DNA of 64,000 nt from Deinococcus ficus (GCF_003444775.1 NZ_CP021084.1:124001-188000); one strand, 5' to 3'. Positions 45,168-53,579 are shown, counted from the stretch's first letter. Numbers and translations are program-made. Notes: generated by a model from the sequence alone, not told the origin.

Positions 45168-45195
45168 GGGAGCCGCAAGGCTCCCTTCTCCTTTG
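45168..45195 (+). terminator. Intrinsic terminator
   Basis: GGGAGCC-GCAA-GGCTCCC followed by TTCTCCTTT. No gene clearly ends here on the plus strand, so a short untranslated RNA upstream (45035-45190) is possible. Confidence 0.6.
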
Positions 45196-45298
45196 GTGCC
45201 GCACAGGTGAGGTCCACCGCGCATTTCAAACCTCAGGATACGAGCCCAGGAAGACTCCCGGGCCAGCGCTTTCGGCTGATCAATAAAGAAACTGGATG

Positions 45299-45691
45299 TC
45301 AGCTGCTCGGCTTCTCCCGGTACCAGCCCAACCGTTTGCCGATCTGATCCATCTGCATCCGATCTTGTACCACATACATCGCCATGAGGTTGAGGTGGCC
45401 GTGCCAATCATTGATCTCGCCAGCAATGATGTTCGATACCCACCCTCCCTCTTCATTGGGATAGACCTCGTACTCGCCCTCGGCCAGACCTCGTTTCGCC
45501 TCGAACAGGACGCCGATCAGCGTGCGCACCAGACTGAGGTATGCCCCTTCATCTCCGACGATGGCGGACTCCGGCCCGTCGCCGATGACATAGCACCCCC
45601 GGTCCTCGCCCTCCCGACCTGAAGGCGTGCGAACTTTCGCCAGGATACTCAGGAGCGTCTGATAGTCCTCAGGGGTCAGCATGGGGTTCAT
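45299..45691 (-). CDS. Hypothetical protein
   Basis: A 130-residue acidic soluble protein (MLTPEDYQTLLSILAKVRTP ... YVIGDGPESAIVGDEGAYLS; NEEGGWVSNIIAGEINDWHG). The ATG at 45691 is preferred because AGGTG lies 5 nt upstream; the frame is open to 45781. Helical start then a beta-rich middle suggests a small alpha/beta fold. Not recognised. Reads opposite to the preceding genes. Confidence 0.55.
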   Translation of the reverse strand: MNPMLTPEDYQTLLSILAKVRTPSGREGEDRGCYVIGDGPESAIVGDEGAYLSLVRTLIGVLFEAKRGLAEGEYEVYPNEEGGWVSNIIAGEINDWHGHLNLMAMYVVQDRMQMDQIGKRLGWYREKPSS

Positions 45692-45811
45692 GGTGGCACC
45701 TGACAGCTTTTCGCATGAGGACGTCATGGCCAGGACCAGGCTTTCATCCCGGCCCGGGACGGACCATTGCTGACAGTCCACTAAAGTGTGTCGGCCCAGG
45801 TCACCTGCTGG

Positions 45812-46210
45812 TCAGGGCCTCGGGTCGTTCAGGTCTCGTTCATAGGCTTGTTGGCTGCCAAACCCCAGCGCTTCGGCACGAGCAAAGTACTGCGTTCGGT
45901 TCAACCCTTCCTCGTCCTCATCGCCCTCAGACAGGGGAAGATCCCAGATCGCCTCCAGCATCCAGTCCAGCCACCTTGGCTGCGGAGGGAACTGCCGGAA
46001 ATAGGTGATCCGTGCCGCCTCATCCCAGTCCTGAGAGGCCCACCAGGCCCCCCACACCATGATGTGGCTCTCGCCACCCCCCATCCGCCAGTACGCACTG
46101 TAGGGATGCTCATCTGGAGCGACGATCCACGGCGGTGGCACCGTGCCATCCCTGGCGGTCAGGCGCTCGATTTCCGACACCATCCAAGGCTCCATGGTGC
46201 ATGCTCGCAC
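45812..46210 (-). CDS. Hypothetical protein
   Basis: A 132-residue, Trp- and acid-rich protein (AYWRMGGGESHIMVWGAWWA; FPPQPRWLDWMLEAIWDLPL; EGDEDEEGLNRTQYFARAEA). Start uncertain: GTG 46210 is close behind GAGGTG, and ATG 46195 is the alternative. Same strand as 45299; both may form one unit. No recognised domain. Confidence 0.55.
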   Translation of the reverse strand: MRACTMEPWMVSEIERLTARDGTVPPPWIVAPDEHPYSAYWRMGGGESHIMVWGAWWASQDWDEAARITYFRQFPPQPRWLDWMLEAIWDLPLSEGDEDEEGLNRTQYFARAEALGFGSQQAYERDLNDPRP

Positions 46211-46376
46211 GGCACCTCACCAGCCGGCGACCCCTTGGCTGACACGCCCTAAACTCTCCTGGTGGCGGCATTCAAGCGGGGCGTGATGAGACTCGGACTG
46301 TCCCCTCAAGCGGTGCCGGCATCGCTCGCTCAGGAACGCCCGGGGGCAGCCAGTGCAGGGCGAGTGAGGGGCGGAG

Positions 46377-46742
46377 GTGGCTGACCTTCCAGTGAATGTC
46401 CGCCGATGGTGCGCCGGCCTCTCCCTCCTGCCCGCTCTCGGCCTGCTGTTGCCGGCGCTCACCACAGTGGTGCGCATGGGCCTCCCCTTGAGCCGTGATC
46501 AGTGGTTCGCGTTCGGGGTGATCCTGGTGTTCGCCACCCCAAGTGGACTGCTGGGGGTGAGTTGGTTGATCCACGCCAGGAAGGCACAAGGCAGGGTCCG
46601 TGCCCTGGCCGCCCTGCTGTCCTTGCCCGGCTTGCTGTTGTTCCTCCCGGTCCCGCTGGCCAGCCTGCTGGCCTACGCCGCCGCGTGGCTGATCGCGGCG
46701 CGGTACCGCGTCCCCGGACACGCGCCGTTCCCCCAGCCCTGA
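46377..46742 (+). CDS. Small membrane protein
   Basis: A 121-residue protein with about four hydrophobic segments (LSLLPALGLLLPALTTVV, WFAFGVILVFATPSGLLGVS, ALAALLSLPGLLLFLPVPLA, LLAYAAAWLIAARYRV) and basic loops. GTG start at 46377 with GCGGAG overlapping; GTG 46392 is possible. No known family. Confidence 0.5.
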   Translation: MADLPVNVRRWCAGLSLLPALGLLLPALTTVVRMGLPLSRDQWFAFGVILVFATPSGLLGVSWLIHARKAQGRVRALAALLSLPGLLLFLPVPLASLLAYAAAWLIAARYRVPGHAPFPQP

Positions 46743-46823
46743 TGCGGAGTCCTGCGGCCGAATCTGCAGATTCACCCCAGCACTCCCACGCCCCCCGGTC
46801 TGTCTGGGCGCCCGAGCGGGAGG

Positions 46824-47180
46824 TCAGCACGCCTCAGGGTGGGACGGGTTCCTCAGGGCGTCGATGAGTGGTTCAGGCAGGCACGCCAGGGTGCAGGTGT
46901 CCGAGTCGATCAGGCGGACGATGGCCTCACGAGGCCCCAGGACCCAGTCGGCGCTCGCGTAGAAGGCCGCCTGTGATGCCTCCCGGTGGTCGTGATCGGC
47001 GTACGCCCGGATGAGGAAGAATTGATCGATGGTGTCCGGGGGTGAGCCGTAGGCGACCACGTCCATGCCCCACCGCTGGTGCAGGGGCAGGCTCTCCTCG
47101 ACGAACACCTGCTCAAACGCCTGAACGGTGCCAGGCTTCAGCCGGTACGCGCGAAACTCTACGAGCCGTTCTGTGGTCAC
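46824..47180 (-). CDS. NIPSNAP-family protein
   Basis: From GTG 47180 a 118-residue protein: TTERLVEFRAYRLKPGTVQA ... FVEESLPLHQRWGMDVVAYG ... FFLIRAYADHDHREASQAAF YASADWVLGPREAIV. This is the NIPSNAP ferredoxin-like fold: 'E-x-R-x-Y-x-L-x-x-G', 'hxRxYxDxxxRxxxxxxFYxSxxW'. Members may bind small hydrophobic compounds; no reaction is established. The frame is open to 47258, but GGAGAG lies before 47180. Confidence 0.75.
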   Translation of the reverse strand: MTTERLVEFRAYRLKPGTVQAFEQVFVEESLPLHQRWGMDVVAYGSPPDTIDQFFLIRAYADHDHREASQAAFYASADWVLGPREAIVRLIDSDTCTLACLPEPLIDALRNPSHPEAC

Positions 47181-47286
47181 GCGACCCCTGCTCTCCGTGC
47201 ACGTGGACCGCGATGAGGTGAGCGCATCCTCCTCCCGACCGTTATCCGTGTCATTCACTTGGCCTCTCCCCAGCGTTCACACGGAC

Positions 47287-47424
47287 TCAGTCGTCACTGG
47301 ACTGAACTTTGGGCTTGTCCACACCGAGCGTGTGCCCAGTCAGCGCGGCAAAGAAGACGTTGATGACGAAGGCATACACCGCGAACAGGACGCCGTGGCG
47401 CAGACGGGAGGAAAGACGGGCCAT
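47287..47424 (-). CDS. 45-residue single-TM micro-protein
   Basis: MARLSSRLRHGVLFAVYAFV followed by INVFFAALTGHTLG and a polar tail: a basic N-terminus, one hydrophobic helix and an exposed end. A leaderless-type -10 (TATGCT on the minus strand, 47432-47437) lies 7 nt before the ATG. Divergent from the NIPSNAP gene's far side; function unknown. Confidence 0.45.
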   Translation of the reverse strand: MARLSSRLRHGVLFAVYAFVINVFFAALTGHTLGVDKPKVQSSDD

Positions 47425-47554
47425 ACCGCGCAGCATAGGACGCCCTTCCCGCGTTCACCGCCACAAGTGTGGCCTGCGCACACACCTGGACGACAGCCAC
47501 GGTCGGGACGTTTTGCGGAGCTGGTGACGCCCCTGCACCTCAGTGACACTCAAG

Positions 47555-47911
47555 TCATGAGCACGCGGCGACCTGAGCAGGAAGGAGCACGATCCGTTCC
47601 CCCACGCCCTGAATAGCCAGGCCCTGCCCCGACGTGGTGATCCGGCCGGGTTCCCTCAGCACGGCCCAGTCCGGCCCAGGAAAGAACCGCTGCGTGAGCA
47701 GCACCCGGCCGCTGTCGGTACACCGCACCACCAGGCTGTCCTGCACATCCCCCTGGCTGGTCCGGGGCTGCTTCTCCAGGTGGATGAGGTCCAGCTCCAC
47801 GCCCTGGTACGCGGTGGTCGTGACGACCGTCTGGGTCGTGATGTTGCAGGCCGTGAGCAGTGCACACAGCCCCAGTCCGGTGAACGGAAGAGAGGAGGCG
47901 CGAAGATGCAT
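47555..47911 (-). CDS. Small lipoprotein
   Basis: A 118-residue protein with a signal peptide and lipobox (LGLCALLTAC), so lipid attachment at the Cys near residue 21 is expected. The mature part is beta-rich (QTVVTTTAYQGVELDLIHLE; DSLVVRCTDSGRVLLTQRFF). The ATG at 47911 puts the lipobox at the normal distance; an upstream in-frame start would give an over-long leader. Unknown function. Confidence 0.6.
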   Translation of the reverse strand: MHLRASSLPFTGLGLCALLTACNITTQTVVTTTAYQGVELDLIHLEKQPRTSQGDVQDSLVVRCTDSGRVLLTQRFFPGPDWAVLREPGRITTSGQGLAIQGVGERIVLLPAQVAACS

Positions 47912-47965
47912 GACGCAGTGTCGCAGCCGCCGAAGACCGGTACGGGGCAACCTCACTGGACGCCC

Positions 47966-48706
47966 TCAACCGTCCTGGTGACCGGCGGCCAGAAGCGTGT
48001 CTTGAGCCTGCCGGATCAGCACGCCGGGCCGCTGCGTGACGTCCCAGGCCGGACAGCCGGTGAGGCCCTGCAACAGCCTGATGACGGCCAGAGCGTCCTC
48101 CCGCGAGGCCGTGACGTACAGCCGCTCCTGGTGGTCCAGCACCGGGGTGTGCGCCGCGGGACGCTGGGCTTCTTCGCCCGCCCTGCGGCGGCTGAGGTAC
48201 ACCTCGAACTCGGACGGGTCGTCGCTGTGCTCCAGGAACGGGGCGTCGAGCGCCAGGACCAGCCATTCGAACCGCTGACGCTCGGTCCAGGCCGTCGGCA
48301 CCCGCCCGGACCGCTCGACCGACCGCCGCAGCTCCTGCGCCTGGAAGTCCAGCCACGTCCAGCGTTCTTCGGCGGTGTACGGTGTCTCGAACAGCTTCCG
48401 GTACACGTGATGCCCAGTGCCGGCCAGGGACACCAGCACCAGCATCACCAGAGCCGCTGGGCGGTCGATCTTTGTTCCCCAGGCGCTCACGAGAAAACTC
48501 ATGACCATCAGGCCGACGAAGGCGTACCCCAGGAAGACCAGCATGGTACTCACTCGGAGCTCCGCGTAGAAGTCGGTGCGGGTGCTGCGCGCGTGCGACA
48601 GGGTGATTGCGGTGGTGCCCACCAGGGCCTGGCGCACGTCCTCCGGCGAGCCGGACGGGGAGAGCCGGGGCAGCGAGGGGGGAACGGTGGACGGGTCTGA
48701 CGCCAT
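47966..48706 (-). CDS. Membrane protein with two TM segments
   Basis: A 246-residue protein from ATG 48706. A TM pair lies at about residues 53-100 (STMLVFLGYAFVGLMVMSFL, AALVMLVLVSLAGTGHHVYR); the remaining 140 residues are cytosolic, charged and helical (AEERWTWLDFQAQELRRSVE; LVLDHQERLYVT-like strand near 200). Upstream of and on the same strand as the lipoprotein gene, 54 nt away, so probably co-transcribed. Not recognised. Confidence 0.6.
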   Translation of the reverse strand: MASDPSTVPPSLPRLSPSGSPEDVRQALVGTTAITLSHARSTRTDFYAELRVSTMLVFLGYAFVGLMVMSFLVSAWGTKIDRPAALVMLVLVSLAGTGHHVYRKLFETPYTAEERWTWLDFQAQELRRSVERSGRVPTAWTERQRFEWLVLALDAPFLEHSDDPSEFEVYLSRRRAGEEAQRPAAHTPVLDHQERLYVTASREDALAVIRLLQGLTGCPAWDVTQRPGVLIRQAQDTLLAAGHQDG

Positions 48707-48752
48707 GAGGTGCTCGCGCAAACCCTAGCGTGTCTCGCGTGCCTGCCGGGCC

Positions 48753-48758
48753 CACAAT
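48753..48758 (+). promoter_or_regulatory. Leaderless -10 of 48765
   Basis: CACAAT, 6 nt before GTG 48765; divergent from 47966-48706. Confidence 0.4.
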
Positions 48759-48764
48759 GGGACC

Positions 48765-48962
48765 GTGTGCGACGTCCAGCTGATTCAGGGCGTTCGCTCG
48801 GAGCGCTGCTCGCATTGCCAGGGGCAATATCTCGCCGTGACGGAAGTTGATCCGGCGAAGAACTGGGGCGCCTGCCTCAACAGGCTCTGCCGGGGGCATG
48901 ACGCGGAAACGCTCAACGCGGCGATCTCCGTCTGGTGGCTGTTCTACCCCCACCCGTTCTAA
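48765..48962 (+). CDS. Small Cys-containing protein
   Basis: A 65-residue protein starting at GTG. CSHCQGQYL near residue 15 plus two later Cys (WGACLNRLCRG) could form a small zinc site. No membrane segment. Function unknown. Confidence 0.5.
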   Translation: MCDVQLIQGVRSERCSHCQGQYLAVTEVDPAKNWGACLNRLCRGHDAETLNAAISVWWLFYPHPF

Positions 48963-49166
48963 GCGGCTCACCCCCGCCCGCCCTGAATGCTGAGGCGCAG
49001 GCAGCCCTGCGTGATCAAGCTGTTCGGCACGCTCCAGCTGTTCGGCGCTCTCCAGCCACCCACCTGCGGGGCACCATCGGAAGGCGGGGCTGGCCACCCG
49101 GACCCGTCCCGCCACTGCTTGTCCGAACCGTTTCACTTCCTCGCTCTGGACCCAAGGAGACCCCGC

Positions 49167-50129
49167 ATGCGGCCCATCGACATCACCACTCAGGCGGAGT
49201 ACGACGCCATCCTGGACATCCTGCCTGGCAAGGTCCTCGACCTGGTCGCCAGCCGCATTCACCAGGTGGAAGAGATCGTGCTCGACCAGGGCCAGAACCT
49301 CAAACTCAAGCTCGACGGTCTGCGCCTGGAGTTCCCGATTCCCATCACCGAGACCGAGATCAACTACACGCAGAAGAAAGTCGGGAAGTTCCGCGATGAC
49401 GGGCGCCGCGGCCTGCCCGGGACCCTGCACCGCATCAGTGGTGACTTCGACGAGGACGGCCTGGTCGACAAGATCACCGTCCGCGTCGCGCGGGCCATCA
49501 TGGGCGTGGCGGAACCCCTGCGCAAGATCATCGAGGACGCGCACGGCATTGCCGTGATCGGCCCGCCCGCGGTCGGCAAGACCACCCTGCTGAGAGACGT
49601 TGCGCGCATCCGCGCGGAGAAGCTCGGCTCGGGCCTGATCATCATCGACTCCTCCAACGAAATCACGGGCGACGGCAAGACCCCGCACCCGATGATGAGC
49701 CGCGTGCGCCGCTTCAAGGTCGGTGACCCGGAGCAGCAGGCCCCCAAGCTCAGACGCGCCATCCGCAACCACGGTCCTGAGGAGATCCTGATGGACGAGG
49801 TGGGCTACAACGGCGACGTTCCCCTGCTCGTGTCCGCCTCGAAATTCGGCGTGTCGGTCATCGCCACGATGCACGGCAAGGTCCTCGGTGACGTGCTGCG
49901 CAACCCCCCGCTCCTGCCACTGCTCGGCGTGGCCATCGACGAGCGGAACGGCGAGCTCGTCAAACGCTCCGACACCTGTTTCGACACGGCCATCGAGGTC
50001 CGCGCCAAGGGCCGCTACCTCGTGCACCAGAACCTGAACGGCGCCGTCGAAGAACTGCTGGCCGGCGCTGAACCTCAGGGCCTGAAGGTTGGGCTCTGGC
50101 CTGAACTCAAGCCCACGCTCAACGCCTGA
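49167..50129 (+). CDS. Ycf45/SpoIIIAA-like AAA ATPase
   Basis: A 320-residue protein. Walker [18 protein letters not shown] near residue 132, then [53 protein letters not shown] (Walker B) and [10 protein letters not shown]. The SNEI-GDG-PHP and NHxPExxxxDE patterns are hallmarks of the Ycf45/SpoIIIAA group of RecA-like ATPases, related to VirB11. The C-terminal R3H nucleic-acid-binding domain of Ycf45 proteins is missing. It may replace VirB11 for the T4SS, which otherwise lacks one, or act on DNA. SD AAGGAG; a CCACCC box lies at 49056. Confidence 0.75.
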   Translation: MRPIDITTQAEYDAILDILPGKVLDLVASRIHQVEEIVLDQGQNLKLKLDGLRLEFPIPITETEINYTQKKVGKFRDDGRRGLPGTLHRISGDFDEDGLVDKITVRVARAIMGVAEPLRKIIEDAHGIAVIGPPAVGKTTLLRDVARIRAEKLGSGLIIIDSSNEITGDGKTPHPMMSRVRRFKVGDPEQQAPKLRRAIRNHGPEEILMDEVGYNGDVPLLVSASKFGVSVIATMHGKVLGDVLRNPPLLPLLGVAIDERNGELVKRSDTCFDTAIEVRAKGRYLVHQNLNGAVEELLAGAEPQGLKVGLWPELKPTLNA

Positions 50130-50155
50130 CCACACCCCTTGCAAGGAGACCACCC

Positions 50156-50764
50156 ATGACCAAAGACGCCGCCGCCAAACCCGTCATTGAACACCTCAGC
50201 GCCCTGCTCGGCGCCGTGCCGGCGAACGAGCTGTGCCTGGTGCTGGCCCACTACGAGGAGGCCATCCGCACCGGCAAGTTCCTCGCGGTGCCGATCGAAG
50301 GCCGGGACTTCACGCTCAAGCACCTGAGCGTTCAGGGTCAGGCGACGGAGAGCCAGGTCACCGACGAGTTCGTGGAAGTGAGCGACGGCTGGACGAACTG
50401 GCTGGAGAAGATGCGCCGCGAGTCCCGGTACGCGATCATGAGCAACACCGGCAGCATCGCCACGACCGAGGAACGCCTGAACACCGTGGATGATTTCGCG
50501 GTCCTGGCCCGACTCCGCAAGGAGCACCTGGCCCAGCGCGACACGGCGGCCGCCCGGGCCAAACCCAAGCCGGTCAGCAAGGGACCCGCCGCTGCGAAGC
50601 CGAAGGCCGGGAAGGGGAGTGAGGGCGGAGCGGCCAGGGCCAGGGGGACATCATCCACCCCAGGTGCGCCCGGGACCAGCAAGGCTGCCCCAACTCCGGC
50701 GGCTGAAATTCCTGGGGCGCCCGCAGCCCCGGCGGAGCCCGCAGCCGGGCTGGCCGCTGGCTGA
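50156..50764 (+). CDS. Hypothetical protein in operon with the ATPase
   Basis: A 202-residue protein: helical N-terminal part (EHLSALLGAVPANELCLVLA), a short alpha/beta middle (DFTLKHLSVQGQ ... DEFVEVSDGWTNWLEKMRRE) and an 80-residue Ala/Pro/Lys-rich low-complexity tail. The gene follows the ATPase after 26 nt with SD AAGGAG, so the two probably act together. A terminator follows. Family unknown. Confidence 0.55.
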   Translation: MTKDAAAKPVIEHLSALLGAVPANELCLVLAHYEEAIRTGKFLAVPIEGRDFTLKHLSVQGQATESQVTDEFVEVSDGWTNWLEKMRRESRYAIMSNTGSIATTEERLNTVDDFAVLARLRKEHLAQRDTAAARAKPKPVSKGPAAAKPKAGKGSEGGAARARGTSSTPGAPGTSKAAPTPAAEIPGAPAAPAEPAAGLAAG

Positions 50765-50782
50765 CCACCTCTGCCCCACCGC

Positions 50783-50814
50783 GCCCCCAGGAGCCTGCCA
50801 GAGGCCCTGGGGGC
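50783..50814 (+). terminator. Intrinsic terminator
   Basis: GCCCCCAG 50783-50790 / CTGGGGGC 50807-50814, followed by CTCGCTCTTCC. Confidence 0.65.
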
Positions 50815-50853
50815 CTCGCTCTTCCCAGGAGGCCGGCGTGTCGTGTCCAGCGA

Positions 50854-50875
50854 CCACCCACGTGCCTCCTAGGCT
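50854..50875 (+). promoter_or_regulatory. CCACCC-box promoter of 50891
   Basis: CCACCC (50854-50859), 10 nt, TAGGCT (50870-50875). The ATG is 15 nt downstream behind AAGGAG. Confidence 0.55.
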
Positions 50876-50890
50876 GGGTCAAGGAGTGCC

Positions 50891-52195
50891 ATGAACATCA
50901 TCAAACCAGGACGCCAACGGGTCATTCTGCCGATCACGCAGCCGGAGCAGGTTCTCCTCGACCGGCTGTACCGCCTCGACGGTGCCTGGACCATCCAGGA
51001 GGGGCTGGACGCTCTGGGTGCCGATCGGCTGCGCGCCATGATCGACCACCAGTGCCTGGGGGTGACGCCCACCGCGATGGGCGATCTGCTGCTGTTGCTC
51101 GCCCACGGGCGCATCGCCACGTATGGGGGGGCCAGTGCGTCAGTGAGCCTGAACGGACAGATCAATCAGGCGTACTTCCGCCTGTCGCTGCAGGCGCTCG
51201 GGTGGCGGTACCCCCAGCCGGGCGAGCCGGTCCGCAACCTGGAATCGTACGATCCGACGGGACGCTTCAAGGAAGTGAACACCGAGTTCGGCCTGGCCCT
51301 CGTCGCGGGGAAGCTCACGTCTGACGGGTACTCGACCGACTACTTGCGCCGGATGACGGACCGCCTCAAGAGCACGGCGCTCTTCGAGAATTTCTACGTG
51401 ATCGTGCTCACGCCCAACGCCCGCCGGGGGCGGCAGCACGCAGCGAAGCACGGGGCGTTTCTCAAGGTCATCCAGGTCCTTCCCGAGCATCCCACGCCCC
51501 CTGAGTTTGATCATCAGGTCGATGGCCGTGCGGACAGGCGCGTCTCAACAACGCCTCCTGAACCCGCTTTGGCCGGAAGCTTCTGGAAGCAGGACCAGAG
51601 GTACCTCAGTCTTCCGCCCGGCGTCCTCCGGACCCTGCAGATGCCCCGCGACGAGCGCGTTGAACAAGCCATGCTCAGCATCGAGTGCGACGGGGTCATG
51701 AGCGCCGCGCAGCTGCGGTCCTACTACGGCCTGATCCCGGAGGATCTCCAGGGCATTCACCGCATCCAGACGATTCTCCGCACCACCCCGTCGCAGCGCA
51801 CCAGCGAAGTGAAGGTCGAGTTTCTGACCCTGAGCCGACGACTGGCCCGCCAGGAGATGCACCGCCTCGCCCACCGGTGCGGGACGGGGCGGATCCGGCA
51901 TCTTGTGGACGTCCGGCCCGACCCAGCAGCGTACAAAGCGGAGTACCGCGGCACCTTGAAGGCCGAGGAACCAGACGCTGTGATTTTCGGGAGTGACGGG
52001 CGGGAACTCGCCGTGGAATTCGACAACGGCACGTATCTCCGGAGGGTGATTGACCGGAAGCTCGGCGCCTTCCAGGACCGGGGGTTTGACGAGGTGATCT
52101 GGGGCGTGTCCAACCCATTGCGGCAGCGGAACCTGACCCGTGAAATCGGGAGCCAGCTCAAGCGCGAAATCCTCCTGGCCGAGTGGTGGAAGTAG
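50891..52195 (+). CDS. Replication-relaxation / MobC-like protein
   Basis: A 434-residue protein. The N-terminal 100 residues look like winged-helix DNA binding (EQVLLDRLYRLDGAWTIQEG; RIATYGGASASVSLNGQINQ). The C-terminal part 'EPDAVIFGSDGRELAVEFDN-GTYLRRVIDRKLGAF' has the pattern of the replication-relaxation family ('DaxhxxxxxxxxhxhExDxGTexxxxhxxKLxxY'). Such proteins occur on conjugative plasmids near transfer origins. The second iteron array lies 365 bp downstream, so it may bind there as initiator or as a mobilisation accessory. Assignment tentative; promoter of the CCACCC type. Confidence 0.5.
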   Translation: MNIIKPGRQRVILPITQPEQVLLDRLYRLDGAWTIQEGLDALGADRLRAMIDHQCLGVTPTAMGDLLLLLAHGRIATYGGASASVSLNGQINQAYFRLSLQALGWRYPQPGEPVRNLESYDPTGRFKEVNTEFGLALVAGKLTSDGYSTDYLRRMTDRLKSTALFENFYVIVLTPNARRGRQHAAKHGAFLKVIQVLPEHPTPPEFDHQVDGRADRRVSTTPPEPALAGSFWKQDQRYLSLPPGVLRTLQMPRDERVEQAMLSIECDGVMSAAQLRSYYGLIPEDLQGIHRIQTILRTTPSQRTSEVKVEFLTLSRRLARQEMHRLAHRCGTGRIRHLVDVRPDPAAYKAEYRGTLKAEEPDAVIFGSDGRELAVEFDNGTYLRRVIDRKLGAFQDRGFDEVIWGVSNPLRQRNLTREIGSQLKREILLAEWWK

Positions 52196-52218
52196 CCGCA
52201 GTACCCCTCAGCTGAACC

Positions 52219-52250
52219 CAGGCGCCTGGTCATCAGGCGCCTGCTCTTCT
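52219..52250 (+). terminator. Intrinsic terminator after 52195
   Basis: CAGGCGCCTG 52219-52228 / CAGGCGCCTG 52234-52243 (each self-complementary) followed by CTCTTCT. From 52251 to 52559 no gene is supported. Confidence 0.7.
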
Positions 52251-52559
52251 GTGGGGACGGCACGCTTGTTCAGGGCCAGCATGGTCTCCATCCCCTTCCT
52301 TCCCGCGCCTCTGCAAGCAGCGGCCCGCCTTCCTCGCGGGGCACCTGGAAGTCGGTGTTCCAGGCCCGTTGCCTGGATCGGGGTCAGTACACAAATTGCC
52401 ACCAACGAGGACCGAAAATTGAACCTGCATTCCCCTGTGATGAAGGGCAGACCACACGCTGATTCGGAGCCAGTTGATGCTTTCGTGACGGTGCCTCAGA
52501 GGCTCTTCGGCTCTCGGAGCCTGTGCTCGACGGATGCGTTGACGTCTCACGCGGACCCC

Positions 52560-52751
52560 GAACTCTTGAAGTTAATCGCTGGGACCACCCCCGACCTACA
52601 GAAGTTATTCGGGACCCTGTTTCCGACCTACAGAAGTTATTCGACCAGGGAAATGGGACCAGTTCCGACCTATAGAAGTTAATCGGTGGGCAAACTCAGA
52701 CCAACAGAAGTTATTGGGGTGCGGGAAAACGCAGACAGTAGCAGTTAATCC
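52560..52751 (+). repeat. Iteron-like array 2 (6 copies)
   Basis: Six direct copies of a 19-bp unit, GACCTACAGAAGTTATTCG in the best two, begin at 52560, 52593, 52625, 52667, 52699 and 52734. Spacings are 33, 32, 42, 32 and 35 bp, i.e. about 3 or 4 helical turns. The unit is unrelated to array 1. AT-rich sequence follows (52742-52790). This is a candidate second origin, transfer origin or partition site. Confidence 0.75.
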
Positions 52752-52994
52752 CATTACCTTCATACAGCTAGAGAGGAAAATACTCTGTCGTTCCCCGACC
52801 TGGCGTTGCGGGGTGAGGCCGCCTCCGGTTTCACCGCTGCGATGTGCCGTATGGGCTGGTGCTGGGGCGTGATGGTGGTGGGGCGTGCGGGTGGTGTCGG
52901 TGGCCTTGGTGTGGGTGGTGTGGCGGGCGGTGTTCGGGCCGGGGTGTGGCGGGTGGGATGCGTACACGAATTCGGTGGTGGACAGGACCGTTTC

Positions 52995-53012
52995 ACCCCG
53001 CGGCGGCGGGGT
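52995..53012 (+). promoter_or_regulatory. Start-proximal hairpin before 53025
   Basis: ACCCCGC / GCGGGGT with loop GGCG; 12 nt separate it from the ATG. First of the TCACCC...GGGTGA type hairpins. 52752-52994 holds G-rich sequence without a supported gene. Confidence 0.5.
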
Positions 53013-53024
53013 TCACGCGTGGGC

Positions 53025-53579
53025 ATGGACACCTTGTTGAAACCGTCGGTCGGGAGTCGGGAGCACCTGTTCTTTTTTGGCGAGGCGTTTCGTCTTGCGG
53101 TGAGTGTGGAGCGGGGTCGGGAGCGCGTGTTGTTCCTGCGGGATGAGGCGGTCTCGGATGGGGATGGCCGGGCGGGTCTGGGCGCGTCGGGGGACGTGGG
53201 GTTCAAGGTGCAGCGGGAGTTGCGCCAGGGCCGGGACGTGTTCGTCTTATCGGGCCGGGCGGAGCGGCGGTCTGAGGGGGAGGTGTCGGTGGTGGTGGAG
53301 CGCGCGGACCTGCATGTCCGGCCGGAGATTGTGGAGGCGACGCGGTCACTGGCGGAGCGGAACGCGGCGGCGTTGTCGGACCGGTTGATGGGCATGGCGG
53401 TGCGCGCGGTGCAGGAGACGCTGGACCGGTCCGGCCGGCCGGTGCGGGTGGTGTCGTCTGCGGATGCGGAGGTGGGCGCGGCGGACATGGAGGACCGGGT
53501 GATGACGGGGGTGACGGACGAGGACGACTTCATCGATCCGGACCTGTTGGAATTGACACCGATCTCGGCGTTCTTCTGA
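53025..53579 (+). CDS. Hypothetical protein with acidic C-terminus
   Basis: A 184-residue protein. The first 100 residues are beta-rich (EHLFFFGEAFRLAVSVERGR; GFKVQRELRQGRDVFVLSGR; EVSVVVERADLHVRP), then a helix (ATRSLAERNAAALSDRLMGM) and a very acidic end (DEDDFIDPDLLELTPISAFF), SSB-like in ending with an aromatic after acidic residues. No family is recognised. Codons end in G far more than in the first 50 kb, as in the neighbouring ssb gene. The ATG at 53025 follows a hairpin; the upstream in-frame Gly/Val-rich extension looks non-coding. Confidence 0.6.
   Translation: MDTLLKPSVGSREHLFFFGEAFRLAVSVERGRERVLFLRDEAVSDGDGRAGLGASGDVGFKVQRELRQGRDVFVLSGRAERRSEGEVSVVVERADLHVRPEIVEATRSLAERNAAALSDRLMGMAVRAVQETLDRSGRPVRVVSSADAEVGAADMEDRVMTGVTDEDDFIDPDLLELTPISAFF

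Noticed and set aside
49167..50129. Calling this gene virB11
   Set aside because: The SNEI-GDG-PHP and NHGPE...DE patterns fit the Ycf45/SpoIIIAA group better than VirB11; relation to the T4SS is unproven.
52605..52967. Minus-strand frame running across the second iteron array
   Set aside because: Its translation is His/Thr/Pro-rich and partly encoded by the repeats themselves; no start signal.
53025..53579. DdrB or a third SSB
   Set aside because: Only the acidic, aromatic-ended C-terminus is SSB-like; no OB-fold pattern or DdrB sequence features were seen.
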